This document shows, piece after piece, positions 15,127 to 22,997 of a DNA stretch of 30,404 bases; position 1 is the stretch's first letter; each line of letters opens with the position of its first letter. The stretch lies in assembly GCA_019314425.1 (NCBI GenBank), contig JAFCZI010000001.1, positions 1 through 30,404 on the forward strand, in the 5' to 3' direction. The DNA comes from Deltaproteobacteria bacterium (GTDB lineage: Bacteria > Desulfobacterota > DSM-4660 > Desulfatiglandales > Desulfatiglandaceae). The notes under the pieces were generated by a model that worked only from the letters and a program-made list of their open reading frames with translations, was not told the origin of the DNA and searched no databases. A program made the translations under genes and the position numbers.

Positions 15127-16947
15127 TCACACCTTGAATTGCATATCATGGAGTTGTTTGAATCGTCCGTTCAGATCCAATAGCTCCGAAAGGGTTCCGG
15201 ACTCCACAATCCGGCCCGCTTCCAGCACAAAGATACGGTCGGCCTTTCGAATGGTGCTGAGCCTGTGGGCCACAATCAGGACGGTCCGCGTCCCCTTCAG
15301 CCCTTCAATGGCGTGCTGAACATGTCCTTCACTCTCGGCGTCCAGGGCCGATGCCGCCTCGTCCAGCATCAGAATGGCGGGCGCCATCAAAATGGCCCGG
15401 GCAATGGCAATGCGCTGCCGCTGTCCACCGGATAGCAAGCTTCCCAGATCCCCGACGGTGGTATCATACCCTTTGGGCTGTGCCATAATAAAGTCATGGG
15501 CGTAAGCCGCTTTTGCCGCAGCCTCGATCTCATGGGCGCTTTTCTCGGGAGCCCCATAGCTGATGTTGTACGAAATGGTTTCATTGAAGAGCAGAATATC
15601 CTGATTCACAATCCCGATGCGTTTCCGAAGCGATTCCAACGTCACATCGCGCACATCGTTTCCATCAATGAGGATAGCGCCTCCGGTGACGTCGTAGAAC
15701 CGGGGGATCAGATCCAGCAGGGTGCTTTTCCCAGCCCCGGTAGATCCCACAAAGGCCGCCATTTCCCCTTCTTTCAGTTTAAAGGAAACGTCTTTGAGAA
15801 CCGGTTCCGTCGGGGCATAGGCAAAGTTCACGTGATCAAATTCAAGGGTTCCCTTCCGCCGGGAAAGCGCCTTTGCGTTGACTGCGTCCCGAATGTCGGG
15901 CACCGTTTTCATGATTTCGAAAACCCGATCGGTGGCGCCCTGGAGGGTTTTGATGTGATTGTTAACCAGGGCCAATCGCTTGATGGGCCGATACACCCGG
16001 GAAAAGGCATAGGCCATGGCCAGAAGTTCGCCCAGGGTATGATGAAAATAGACCTTTCCAATGATCAGGATAGCGGGCATCACCAGAAAGACCACCGTGT
16101 CCATCAAGGGCCCCAGACCCAGGTGCCACCGGTTCCACCGCATAACTTTTTTATAGAGATTTTCCGCCAGGGCGCTGAAACGTTCCGACTCACGCTTTCC
16201 CGTAAAAAATCCCTGTATCAGTTTCAGGCAGAGAAGGGTTTCATGGTAGGTCGATGTCACTTCCGCAGTAGCGTTTTGGACCTGTGTGGAATTTTTCTTC
16301 ACCTTTCGGCCGAACAGCCGGATCAAGAGGGCGATCAGGGGGACCATGAAAAAAACCAGCAGGGTCATTTTGAAGTTCATAACGAACAGGTAGATCAGGA
16401 AAACCAGCGCGGTCAGGGGATATTCAATCAGGCCCAAAAGAATTTCCGCAATCAGGCCCTGCAATACGGACAAATCCGCCGTGGATCGGGCAATGAGCTC
16501 ACCTGATTTTATTTTGTGATGGAACCCTTGGGGTAAGGCAATAAACTTGTCAAACAGGTCGATCCGGACGGATTTCACGGCCTTATTGGAAAAAGAGGCC
16601 GCAGCCAGACCGGCCAGGTAAGTGGTAACGGATTTGATAAAAATCGATACGAACGCCACCAGGGTCAGCAGGACCAGAAGCCGGTTGGGCGTAATATCTT
16701 TCACCACCGTCACATCAATCCGTTTGATGGAAAACAGTGAATCGCCGTCAAAAGCAAACCAGGGGATTTTCCAGGCCACGGGGGCGGCCCCTGTTTTCAT
16801 CCCCTCGTCCACAAAAGGTTGAAGCAGATAAACCGGAACCACCTGGAAAAGGGATGCCACAATCATCAGGGCCAGGGCAATCATGACCATGCCCCGGTGG
16901 CGTGTTACATAGGCGGCAATTTCTTTGCCTAATATGCGGTTTAACAT
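15127..16947 (-). CDS. msbA: MsbA-type ABC lipid exporter (fused membrane and ATPase domains)
   Basis: 606 residues: six membrane segments (about 20-330), then an ATPase domain with Walker A GSTGAGKST (401), Q-loop Gln449, signature LSGGQ (505-509), Walker B ILMLDE (525-530) and H-loop His561. This half-transporter architecture works as a homodimer flipping lipids such as lipid A-core across the inner membrane. Compared with typical MsbA there is an extra stretch of about 40 residues (48-90) between membrane segments 1 and 2, predicted periplasmic. It is convergent with the ketosynthase/radical SAM operon, so either it is the housekeeping MsbA or it exports that pathway's lipid; the sequence does not decide. 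The 136-base spacer upstream holds the frd operon terminator. Confidence 0.88.
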   Translation of the reverse strand: MLNRILGKEIAAYVTRHRGMVMIALALMIVASLFQVVPVYLLQPFVDEGMKTGAAPVAWKIPWFAFDGDSLFSIKRIDVTVVKDITPNRLLVLLTLVAFVSIFIKSVTTYLAGLAAASFSNKAVKSVRIDLFDKFIALPQGFHHKIKSGELIARSTADLSVLQGLIAEILLGLIEYPLTALVFLIYLFVMNFKMTLLVFFMVPLIALLIRLFGRKVKKNSTQVQNATAEVTSTYHETLLCLKLIQGFFTGKRESERFSALAENLYKKVMRWNRWHLGLGPLMDTVVFLVMPAILIIGKVYFHHTLGELLAMAYAFSRVYRPIKRLALVNNHIKTLQGATDRVFEIMKTVPDIRDAVNAKALSRRKGTLEFDHVNFAYAPTEPVLKDVSFKLKEGEMAAFVGSTGAGKSTLLDLIPRFYDVTGGAILIDGNDVRDVTLESLRKRIGIVNQDILLFNETISYNISYGAPEKSAHEIEAAAKAAYAHDFIMAQPKGYDTTVGDLGSLLSGGQRQRIAIARAILMAPAILMLDEAASALDAESEGHVQHAIEGLKGTRTVLIVAHRLSTIRKADRIFVLEAGRIVESGTLSELLDLNGRFKQLHDMQFKV

Positions 16948-17041
16948 TTAAAGATTGCACTTCGTTCTTCGTTTTTCATCACTTGTCACTTTCCTTTAAA
17001 GCGCTCCTATTTAGTTTTACGGGACCATCAATTTTAGATGC

Positions 17042-17078
17042 AAAAAAAGGGGTTGCAATGGCAATCCCCTTTTTTTTG
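17042..17078 (-). terminator. Intrinsic terminator of the frdCAB operon
   Basis: GGGGTTGC and GCAATCCCC pair with one bulged T, flanked by an A-run on the left and a T-run on the right. It is 5 bases past the frdB stop on the minus strand and could also work for plus-strand transcription. Confidence 0.85.
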
Positions 17079-17083
17079 ATTAT

Positions 17084-17824
17084 TTAACCCCTCCGAAAGA
17101 GCTTCTTGACTGCGGTCCAGCCCATTTTGCGACGTAGAACGCCCAGCTGATCCTGAAGGGGCAGCTCCTTGGGACACACGTCCTCGCAGGCCAGAAGGCC
17201 CATGCAGCCGAAAATGCCCTCGTCGGTTCCAATCACCTCAAAATACTCCTTGTTTTTCCGCTCGTCCCGGGGATCCAGCATAAAGCGGGCGATCCGGTTC
17301 AAGGCGGCGGCGCCCAGAAAATCTTCATGCATGTTGGCGGTGCCACACGACGCCACGCAACAACCGCATTCCACACATCGTTCCAGTTCGTAGATCTCTT
17401 CGGCCCGGTCATTGTCCATGCGCTCTTCCAGGGCAGTCGGGTCAAAGGTCTTGTCCGTGTGAATCCATGACCCCACTTTTTCGTTCATGGCGCGAAACCA
17501 GGTGCCCGTATCCACCGAGAGGTCTCCCACCAGTTTGAACACGGGCAGCGGCATGAGGGTAATATGGTCCGGAAGCTCTTTGGCCAGTGTCTTACAGGCC
17601 AGGCCCGGACGGCCGTTGATGACCATGGCGCAGGCCCCGCATATGCCGGCCCGACAGCAGAAATCGAACTGAAGGGACGGGTCCTGCTCTTCCCGTATTT
17701 TGTTCAGCGCAATATAGATGGTCATGCTGTCCGTCTCATCGAGGTGGAAGGTATCCGTGTGGGGTTTTGACTGGGAATCCTGGGGGTTATAGCGAAATAT
17801 GTCAAATGTGAGCTTCCTGGCCAT
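17084..17824 (-). CDS. frdB: Fumarate reductase / succinate dehydrogenase iron-sulfur subunit
   Basis: Carries electrons between the flavin subunit and the quinone site. Three cluster motifs are visible (numbering from the ATG at 17824): the plant-type 2Fe-2S set CRAGICGAC plus the Cys of GLAC (about 57-77), the 4Fe-4S set CVECGCC (about 150-156), and the 3Fe-4S Cys residues at CxxxC positions including CMGLLACEDVCP (about 207-217). The ATG at 17824 has TAGGAG 7 bases upstream; the TTG two codons earlier is less likely. 246 residues, normal. It starts 2 bases after the frdA stop and ends just before the terminator. Confidence 0.95.
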   Translation of the reverse strand: MARKLTFDIFRYNPQDSQSKPHTDTFHLDETDSMTIYIALNKIREEQDPSLQFDFCCRAGICGACAMVINGRPGLACKTLAKELPDHITLMPLPVFKLVGDLSVDTGTWFRAMNEKVGSWIHTDKTFDPTALEERMDNDRAEEIYELERCVECGCCVASCGTANMHEDFLGAAALNRIARFMLDPRDERKNKEYFEVIGTDEGIFGCMGLLACEDVCPKELPLQDQLGVLRRKMGWTAVKKLFRRG

Positions 17825-17826
17825 TT

Positions 17827-19665
17827 TCAATCTCCTAGATCACTTTCCGTGCAGCTGATAATTTTACAAGTTCCGTAGCCCCGTTCACCGGGGGTCAGTT
17901 CAAACGTGGGACTCACCGGCTCATAATTGAGCGTGGGCAAATTCGCTCCCTCGTCCCATGTGGCCAGGGTCCGTTTAAGCCAGTCGCGGTCGTTACGGGC
18001 TTCATAGTCTTCACGCGCATGACATCCCCGGCTCTCGGTCCGCTGAAGGGCCGCGTAGGCCGCACAAAGTGAAAGCCGCACCATCCCCTTGATCTTCAGT
18101 GCCAGAGAAAGTTCCGGATTGACCCCGATGCCGTTGGATCGCAATCCCACCTGTTGGGCCCGCGCGTAAATTTCCTGAAGGTTGTCCACCGCCGTCTGAA
18201 GATCCTTTCCATTTCGAAAAATGCCCACCCGGTCCATGAGCTCATTCTGCGTGGCATTGCGAACCTCAAATACGTTCTCCTTGCCGTTTTTGCACTGGAT
18301 GAGGGCATCAATCCGTTCCTGGACTTTGATAACAGCGCTGCGGGTTATGGCGGTATCAAAGGCAACCTCATATCCTTTCAGGAATTCCGCCACCTTTCCC
18401 CCGACAATTTTGCCGGCCACAATGGTTTCGGCCAGGGAGTTGCCCCCCAGGCGATTGAACCCGTGCATGTCCCAGCAGGCGGCTTCCCCGGCTGAAAACA
18501 ACCCCTTCAGGCCGTATACCGCCCCATCCTTGTTGGTCCGAACCCCTGCCATGGTGTAATGCTGGGCGGGTCTCACCGGAATCAACTGGGTAATGGGGTC
18601 AACCCCGAGGAAGTTATTGCAGATCTCTTCCACTTCCCGCAATTTGGTCTTGATGTGTTGTGCCCCCAGGTGCCGGATATCCAGCCACAGATGGCCGCCA
18701 TAGGGACTTTTGACGCCCAGCCCTTTTCGAATATGATGGGTCATCCACCTCGATACCACATCCCGGGAGGCCAATTCCGCCTTTTCCGGTTCGTATTTGT
18801 CCATGAACCGTTCTTCATTCACATCCAACAGGGTTCCGCCGTCCCCCCGGCAGCCTTCCGTCACCAGAATATTGGTGGGAACAATCCCTGTGGGATGGAA
18901 CTGGATGGCCTCCGGATTTCCGATCGGCACGATACCGGTATCCAAGGCAATGATGGCGCCACCGCCGTCATTGATCACCGCATTGGTGGTTTCCCGATAA
19001 ATGCGACCATAACCGCCTGTGGCAATCAGGGTCGCCTTGGCCAGGTAGACCCGCAGATCTCCTGTTTTCAAACAGCGGGCCACCACACCGGTGCAGGTTT
19101 CACCGTCGTGGATGAGGCTGAGGGCTTCCACGCGGTCATGGACCCGAACCCCCAACTCCACCACTTTGTTGTCCATGGTATATAGCAGGGTATGTCCGGC
19201 GCCGTCGGAGGTATAACAAGTACGCCAGTTAGCCGTCCCACCGAAGTCCCTGGCGGTAATCAGGCCCTGGCTGGCCGCCGGTTCGATCTTTTCGAACGGC
19301 TTCCCACCCTTGAAGTAAGTGGATTTTCCCGGCACAACCCGGTTCCAGGGGATCCCCCAGAAGGCCATTTCGCGGACAGCAATGGGCGCTGTTTCCGCAA
19401 ATAATCGGGCCACTTCCTGGTCGCAACCCCAGTCCGAACCTTTCACCGTATCTGAAAAATGCACGTCCGGACAATCGCCCTCTCCCTTGAAACAGTTCCC
19501 CAGGGCCGCCTGCATGCCCCCCTGGGCAGCGGAAGAATGGGAACGTCTGGGCGGCACAATGCTCAGGCACAGGGCGTCAAACCCGGCGGAGGCCGCTTCA
19601 ACAGCCACCCGTTCACCCGCCAGGCCGGCCCCGATGCACAACAGATCTGTTATGACGGTTTCCAA
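17827..19665 (-). CDS. frdA: Fumarate reductase / succinate dehydrogenase flavoprotein subunit
   Basis: Catalytic subunit interconverting succinate and fumarate with covalently bound FAD. The N-terminal dinucleotide fold LCIGAGLAGERVAVEAA is followed by the flavin-linking His43 in SHSSAAQGG. Active-site elements seen further on are FHPTGI, EGCRGDGG, RPAQHYTMAG (catalytic His/Arg region) and HGFNRLGGNSLAE near the FAD. 612 residues, close to the family size. It lies between frdC and frdB, 34 bases after frdC. In sulfate reducers and relatives this enzyme can run as succinate oxidase in the citric acid cycle or as fumarate reductase; direction cannot be read from sequence, so sdhA is an equally valid name. 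Confidence 0.95.
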   Translation of the reverse strand: METVITDLLCIGAGLAGERVAVEAASAGFDALCLSIVPPRRSHSSAAQGGMQAALGNCFKGEGDCPDVHFSDTVKGSDWGCDQEVARLFAETAPIAVREMAFWGIPWNRVVPGKSTYFKGGKPFEKIEPAASQGLITARDFGGTANWRTCYTSDGAGHTLLYTMDNKVVELGVRVHDRVEALSLIHDGETCTGVVARCLKTGDLRVYLAKATLIATGGYGRIYRETTNAVINDGGGAIIALDTGIVPIGNPEAIQFHPTGIVPTNILVTEGCRGDGGTLLDVNEERFMDKYEPEKAELASRDVVSRWMTHHIRKGLGVKSPYGGHLWLDIRHLGAQHIKTKLREVEEICNNFLGVDPITQLIPVRPAQHYTMAGVRTNKDGAVYGLKGLFSAGEAACWDMHGFNRLGGNSLAETIVAGKIVGGKVAEFLKGYEVAFDTAITRSAVIKVQERIDALIQCKNGKENVFEVRNATQNELMDRVGIFRNGKDLQTAVDNLQEIYARAQQVGLRSNGIGVNPELSLALKIKGMVRLSLCAAYAALQRTESRGCHAREDYEARNDRDWLKRTLATWDEGANLPTLNYEPVSPTFELTPGERGYGTCKIISCTESDLGD

Positions 19666-19699
19666 TGATTTTGCTCCTTTTTCAAAGGTCTCTTTTGGG

Positions 19700-20353
19700 T
19701 TAAGGGGTTGTTAGAAACAAGAATCGTATGAGGGTAATCAGCCCGATAAAAATAAAAACACCGGTGAGAATATTTTCAAACCTGTGGAATTTTTTTCGTT
19801 CTTTTCGCTTGATAAATCCCCATTTGACGGCGATGCGATAAAACCCGATGCCCACATGAAGTTCCACCATGGGCAGCAGAATCAGATAAAATACCAGCCA
19901 GAAGCCCCCCTGTATCCGGGCAGCGCTCTTGGCGGCTGTAATGGGGAGGTCAGTCAGCACCGTCCACATGTGAATGGAACCCATAATCAGAATGACCATG
20001 GCCGTAAACGCCTGGATCAACCAGAGCCAGGTATCCAGATGGTGAAGAAGACGGGCATGCCTCCAAATGGCCCCCTGCTGCTCCACCCGAAACGGTACTT
20101 TGCGGGCCGCCAGGACAAAATGAAACAGCATGGTGGCGCCGATGAGCGGTCCCCCCACCTGAGCCATGTAGGTGGCTTCAAAAAAATAGGCCAGGGTATT
20201 CATGGCCCCGGCGCCGAAGTTGACACTGGCCACCAGAATCATGTGGCTCCACATGAACAGGATCAAACCCGCGCCCGTCAGCATCTGGAGCCAGTCCAGA
20301 TAAGCGGCGCTGCGGGTTGACGAACGAACGTAAATACTTGTATTGATGCTCAT
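19700..20353 (-). CDS. frdC: Fumarate reductase / succinate dehydrogenase cytochrome b subunit
   Basis: A membrane anchor with five predicted helices that binds quinone and two b hemes in the Wolinella-type enzyme. Four histidines fall within helices at the expected places for two heme pairs (numbering from 20353): His37 WSHMI, His78 LFHFV, His128 SIHMW, His166 VELHV. The ATG at 20353 is preceded by AAGGAG with good spacing and is preferred over the upstream ATG at 20380, giving 217 residues. It is the first gene of frdC-frdA-frdB. Confidence 0.92.
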   Translation of the reverse strand: MSINTSIYVRSSTRSAAYLDWLQMLTGAGLILFMWSHMILVASVNFGAGAMNTLAYFFEATYMAQVGGPLIGATMLFHFVLAARKVPFRVEQQGAIWRHARLLHHLDTWLWLIQAFTAMVILIMGSIHMWTVLTDLPITAAKSAARIQGGFWLVFYLILLPMVELHVGIGFYRIAVKWGFIKRKERKKFHRFENILTGVFIFIGLITLIRFLFLTTP

Positions 20354-20438
20354 ATGCTCTCCTTCACCTCCAATGGCCATATTTGGAAAACGTTTGGAGT
20401 CGTTTTATTGGGACTCGCATCGTTAGACAATCACGTCA

Positions 20439-20467
20439 CTTATAAATGAAGATTTACATCATTGCAA
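20439..20467 (-). promoter_or_regulatory. Candidate sigma-70 promoter of the frd operon
   Basis: The minus strand has TTGCAA (20467-20462), a 17-base spacer and TATAAG (20444-20439), about 85 bases upstream of the frdC start. Confidence 0.55.
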
Positions 20468-20524
20468 CCCCACTCTTTAACCCTTTTTTCAGTTGTCTTA
20501 AAAAAAATTGAAAAATTCAAAACC

Positions 20525-20553
20525 TTGCACCCATCTCAAAACTGATTTATAGT
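20525..20553 (+). promoter_or_regulatory. Strong-looking sigma-70 promoter with a long downstream leader
   Basis: TTGCAC (20525-20530), exactly 17 bases, TATAGT (20548-20553). The next plus-strand ORF begins about 285 bases later; the intervening leader carries the large palindrome (20637-20678) and the 42-base repeat copy 2. Confidence 0.5.
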
Positions 20554-20636
20554 ACCCGAAAAGATCCTCAACCTTTAGGGCATCGGAAAAGAATAAATAC
20601 ACAGTCTAGCTTGCCCTTTGGTCCGGCTACTGCGTT

Positions 20637-20678
20637 GCATCCACCGGCACATATCCACTAATATGCACTGGTGGATGC
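20637..20678. repeat. Large imperfect palindrome (REP-like)
   Basis: The left arm (20637-20654, GCATCCACCGGCACATAT) and right arm (20661-20678, ATATGCACTGGTGGATGC) pair over 18 bases with 3 mismatches, around a 6-base loop. The preceding CTACTGCGTTGCA recurs at 15093-15105 on the other strand. It sits in the 464-base spacer upstream of a small plus-strand gene; no gene is seen in the palindrome itself. Confidence 0.75.
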
Positions 20679-20773
20679 GCCTTGCCTGACTTTTATAAGA
20701 ACAAGCGAACCAAAAGAGGAAAAAGGTCGAAAATATTCGGTTGTGAAACTGATGGAGCGCGTTCGGAAAGATG

Positions 20774-20815
20774 CTGAAAAACTTAAAGCTTAAAACTGCG
20801 GCTTTGCCGCTTTAG
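20774..20815 (+). repeat. 42-base dispersed repeat, copy 2
   Basis: Near-identical to the minus-strand copy at 6166-6207, with the same GCGGCTTTGCCGC hairpin. It ends about 30 bases before the start of the next plus-strand gene. Confidence 0.8.
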
Positions 20816-20844
20816 CTATTGGCAAAACACTTGAATGAAAGGTC

Positions 20845-21174
20845 ATGAACATGCCTGAAAAGATTAAAGTCCAAGAGATTAAAGAAGACACCTGGCTCTG
20901 GCTGGTGATAGAGAACCCGGGCCAAAACGAACAGTTCCTGGGACAGGTTGACAGTGAAAACAACATTTCTTTCATCCCCGCGTTTCTCGAAAAAGAAGCG
21001 GGCCTTCAAGGGATACATCTCCTGGTACGGGACAAGAAAGTCAAGTTCGAAATGCAGGCCATTCAATACAGGGATCTCGCCCCGAAACTGGCGGAAGAAG
21101 GTTTTTTCCTGTTTGTGCTGGACGCCGAAGGCCATGTGCTTGAAAAAATCACCCCACAGCGCCAAGAAGCCTGA
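20845..21174 (+). CDS. Conserved-looking small cytoplasmic protein, unknown function
   Basis: 109 residues without a signal peptide or membrane segment, balanced acidic/basic, with alternating beta-like segments (TWLWLVIEN, FFLFVLDAEGHVLEKI). I do not recognise the family. The start is ATG 20845 or 20851 (MNMPEK); AAAGG lies 4 or 10 bases upstream respectively. It is immediately followed, and overlapped, by the remnant of lipB, so in an ancestor it probably headed a lipB-lipA operon; a role near lipoate metabolism is only an inference from position. Codon use looks like normal coding DNA. Confidence 0.7.
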   Translation: MNMPEKIKVQEIKEDTWLWLVIENPGQNEQFLGQVDSENNISFIPAFLEKEAGLQGIHLLVRDKKVKFEMQAIQYRDLAPKLAEEGFFLFVLDAEGHVLEKITPQRQEA

Positions 21175-21397
21175 TCCCCTTGTTTCAGACCTGAAAACCA
21201 TGGACTATGAGGCATGCCTGAAACTGCAGCATGCCGTCCATGGGGAACGCGTTGAAGGCCTGCTGCCGGATGCTTCTTCTGTTCGAAGGGCCGTTGAAAT
21301 GGGGTTTCAGGGCGTGGTTTCGGGCCCCTTTGTGCGCAGTTCCTTCCATGCGGGTGAGATATTTGAGAAGATGAAAAACCAAGGGGTTCGCGCCTGA
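21134..21397 (+). pseudogene. lipB::lipA deletion scar
   Basis: One open frame joins two unrelated fragments. The first matches the N-terminus of octanoyltransferase LipB (DLKTMDYEACLKLQHAV, then RVEGLLPDA). The second matches the extreme C-terminus of lipoyl synthase LipA (RAVEMGFQGVVSGPFVRSS, then FHA). Neither contains a catalytic site: the LipB Lys/Cys region and the LipA radical SAM cysteines are missing. The simplest reading is one deletion of about 1.4 kb across a lipB-lipA operon, with the join near 21270-21290. The frame stayed open, so a small chimeric peptide could be made. The 5' boundary is uncertain: ATG 21134 overlaps the previous gene and ATG 21200 is an alternative. Confidence 0.8.
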
Positions 21398-21403
21398 TTC
21401 GAT

Positions 21404-21580
21404 TCACAACCGATCGACACGAGTATTTGCCAGGACCTGCTCCCACTCATCATCCAACAGGTGGAAAAATGCTTTTAGAGGGTATTCACTGCCGCAACCC
21501 GGGCAACGCCACACGGTCCGTTTTCACCCTCGGGCCAATTGGAGTGTATGCCCACAATCGCATTTAATAAATTTTGCCAT
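21404..21580 (-). pseudogene. Small zinc-ribbon protein interrupted by an in-frame TGA
   Basis: From the ATG at 21580 (AAGGA 7 bases upstream) the frame reads MAKFIKCDCGHTLQLARG, then TGA (21526-21524), then KRTVWRCPGCGSEYPLKAF and on to a stop at 21404, 58 codons in all. Cys pairs CDC and CPGC look like a zinc ribbon split by the stop. The TGA is at a position expected to be Arg or Gly, not Cys, which argues for a nonsense mutation (for example CGA to TGA). I do not recognise the full-length family. Confidence 0.65.
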
Positions 21581-21603
21581 TTGATGGTCCTTGTTGATAG
21601 AAA

Positions 21604-22788
21604 TTACCCGGAATTTTCTTCATCAATCAGAAGCGCAGCCGGTCGAATGCTTTTACCACCATGTTTGTCCGCTATTGAATCCAGAGCCATGTTCAGCTTC
21701 TTCCTCTTTTGAACGGATTGATCATCGTTAAAAAGAGAAAGCTGCCCCGCCGCATCATCAAAACAGAGCTGAGACAATGAAATACCCAGCAGCCGAACCG
21801 GCCTTTTGCCGACCTCTGTTTTCTGTAGAAGATCACAAGCGACCCTGTATATCTCTAAACCATCATCGGTGGGTTTGGCAAGGTTTTTTGCTCGGGTGAT
21901 CTGTTTGAAATCATGATACTTCACTTTCAGAGACACGGTTTTTCCCGTCATTTTTTTTCGGCGCATCCTGCGGCCCACCTGGATTGCCAGAGCAAGAAGC
22001 GCTTTTTTGGCATCTCCCGGCGCCGTAATGTCCTGCATGAAGGTCCGTTCGTTCCCCACCGATTTGGTTTCATGCTCAGGCACCACGGCCCTCTCATCCA
22101 TGCCCATGGATAACTGATGCATCCTGACGCCGTTTTTGCCGAATTTTCGCTGTAGAAAATCGGGGTCAAAGCACCTTAAGTCTTTGAAGGAATGGATATT
22201 GAGCCGTGCCAGGGCTTTTCGGGTGACTTTCCCGACGCCCCACATCTTCTCCATGGGGAGTGGGTCCAGAAACGATCTCACACACTCAAACGGCACAACC
22301 GTTAACCCGTCGGGTTTATCCATGTCCGAAGCGATTTTTGCGATAAATTTGGAGGAAGCAACACCCGCTGAGGCCGTAAGCCCGATTTCACCCAGGACCA
22401 TCGCCTTAACGGCCCTTGCAATTTCAACCGGATCACCGAGAAGACGCTCGGAACCCGTCACATCAAGAAACGCCTCGTCTATGGAAAGGGGTTCAACCAG
22501 CGGCGTAAAACGCGTGAAAATCTCAAATATCTGTTCTGAAACCTCCCGGTACCGATGCATCCTCCCCCTCAAAAATATCGCGTTTGGACAAAGACGCACA
22601 GCGGTTGCAATGGGTTGCGCTGAATGCACACCAAAACGCCGCGCCTCGTAGGAAGCGGAAGACACAACGCCCCTTTCCCGGCTACCCCCGACAATAACCG
22701 GCTTTCCCCTCAACTCAGGGTTGTCCAGGACCTCCACCGCCGGGAAAAAAGCGTCCATATCAAGATGAATGATCGACGGGTGATTCAT
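21604..22788 (-). CDS. dinB: DNA polymerase IV (Y-family translesion polymerase)
   Basis: Error-prone polymerase that copies past damaged bases. Catalytic carboxylates are in HLDMDAFFPAVE (Asp10) and PLSIDEAFLDVT (Asp/Glu pair near 103-104). GVASSKFIAKIASDMDKPDG and the helix-hairpin-helix region GVGKVTRKAL follow, then the little-finger domain. QLSLF near the C-terminus is a typical beta-clamp binding peptide. 394 residues, somewhat longer than E. coli DinB. One oddity is Pro at the usual Ala of DMDAFFA. The start overlaps the stop of the RhuM-like remnant by ATGA. Confidence 0.95.
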   Translation of the reverse strand: MNHPSIIHLDMDAFFPAVEVLDNPELRGKPVIVGGSRERGVVSSASYEARRFGVHSAQPIATAVRLCPNAIFLRGRMHRYREVSEQIFEIFTRFTPLVEPLSIDEAFLDVTGSERLLGDPVEIARAVKAMVLGEIGLTASAGVASSKFIAKIASDMDKPDGLTVVPFECVRSFLDPLPMEKMWGVGKVTRKALARLNIHSFKDLRCFDPDFLQRKFGKNGVRMHQLSMGMDERAVVPEHETKSVGNERTFMQDITAPGDAKKALLALAIQVGRRMRRKKMTGKTVSLKVKYHDFKQITRAKNLAKPTDDGLEIYRVACDLLQKTEVGKRPVRLLGISLSQLCFDDAAGQLSLFNDDQSVQKRKKLNMALDSIADKHGGKSIRPAALLIDEENSG

Positions 22789-22997
22789 TCTTCATCCTTC
22801 TGTTCCAGTTGCTTGATCATCCTATCGAAGTCACTTTCAAAGAGCCGATCCTGAATGATACGGTTGCAAAAAATCGCTTCGACACCTCCCTTGCCACTGG
22901 ACGCAACGAAAGTCAGGTACTCAGCCGCCGAGGAGCGAACCATGGACCTCTCTTTTTTTCCGGACTTCTGTATTCTTTTGTCCTTATCCTTTTTCAT
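22785..22997 (-). pseudogene. RhuM-like gene with an internal deletion
   Basis: A 70-residue ORF that pairs the N-terminus of a RhuM-type (virulence RhuM family) protein (MVRSSAAEYLTFVASSGKGG, VEAIFCN) with its C-terminal tail (RIIQDRLFESDFDRMIKQLE), leaving out the roughly 250 residues normally between. The join is at about residue 44, near 22865. Both ends keep ATGA overlaps: with the pRiA4b-like gene upstream and dinB downstream. The assignment rests on recalled family ends; the fragment is too short to function as RhuM. Confidence 0.6.

Noticed and set aside
15496..16506. 336-residue open frame antisense to the ABC transporter
   Set aside because: It lies wholly opposite a gene with all ABC motifs; its composition is that of a shadow frame.
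21404..21580. Selenocysteine at the in-frame TGA of the zinc-ribbon ORF
   Set aside because: The TGA is not at a Cys-type position and I see no convincing hairpin just downstream; a nearby gene has a similar nonsense TGA, which favours decay.
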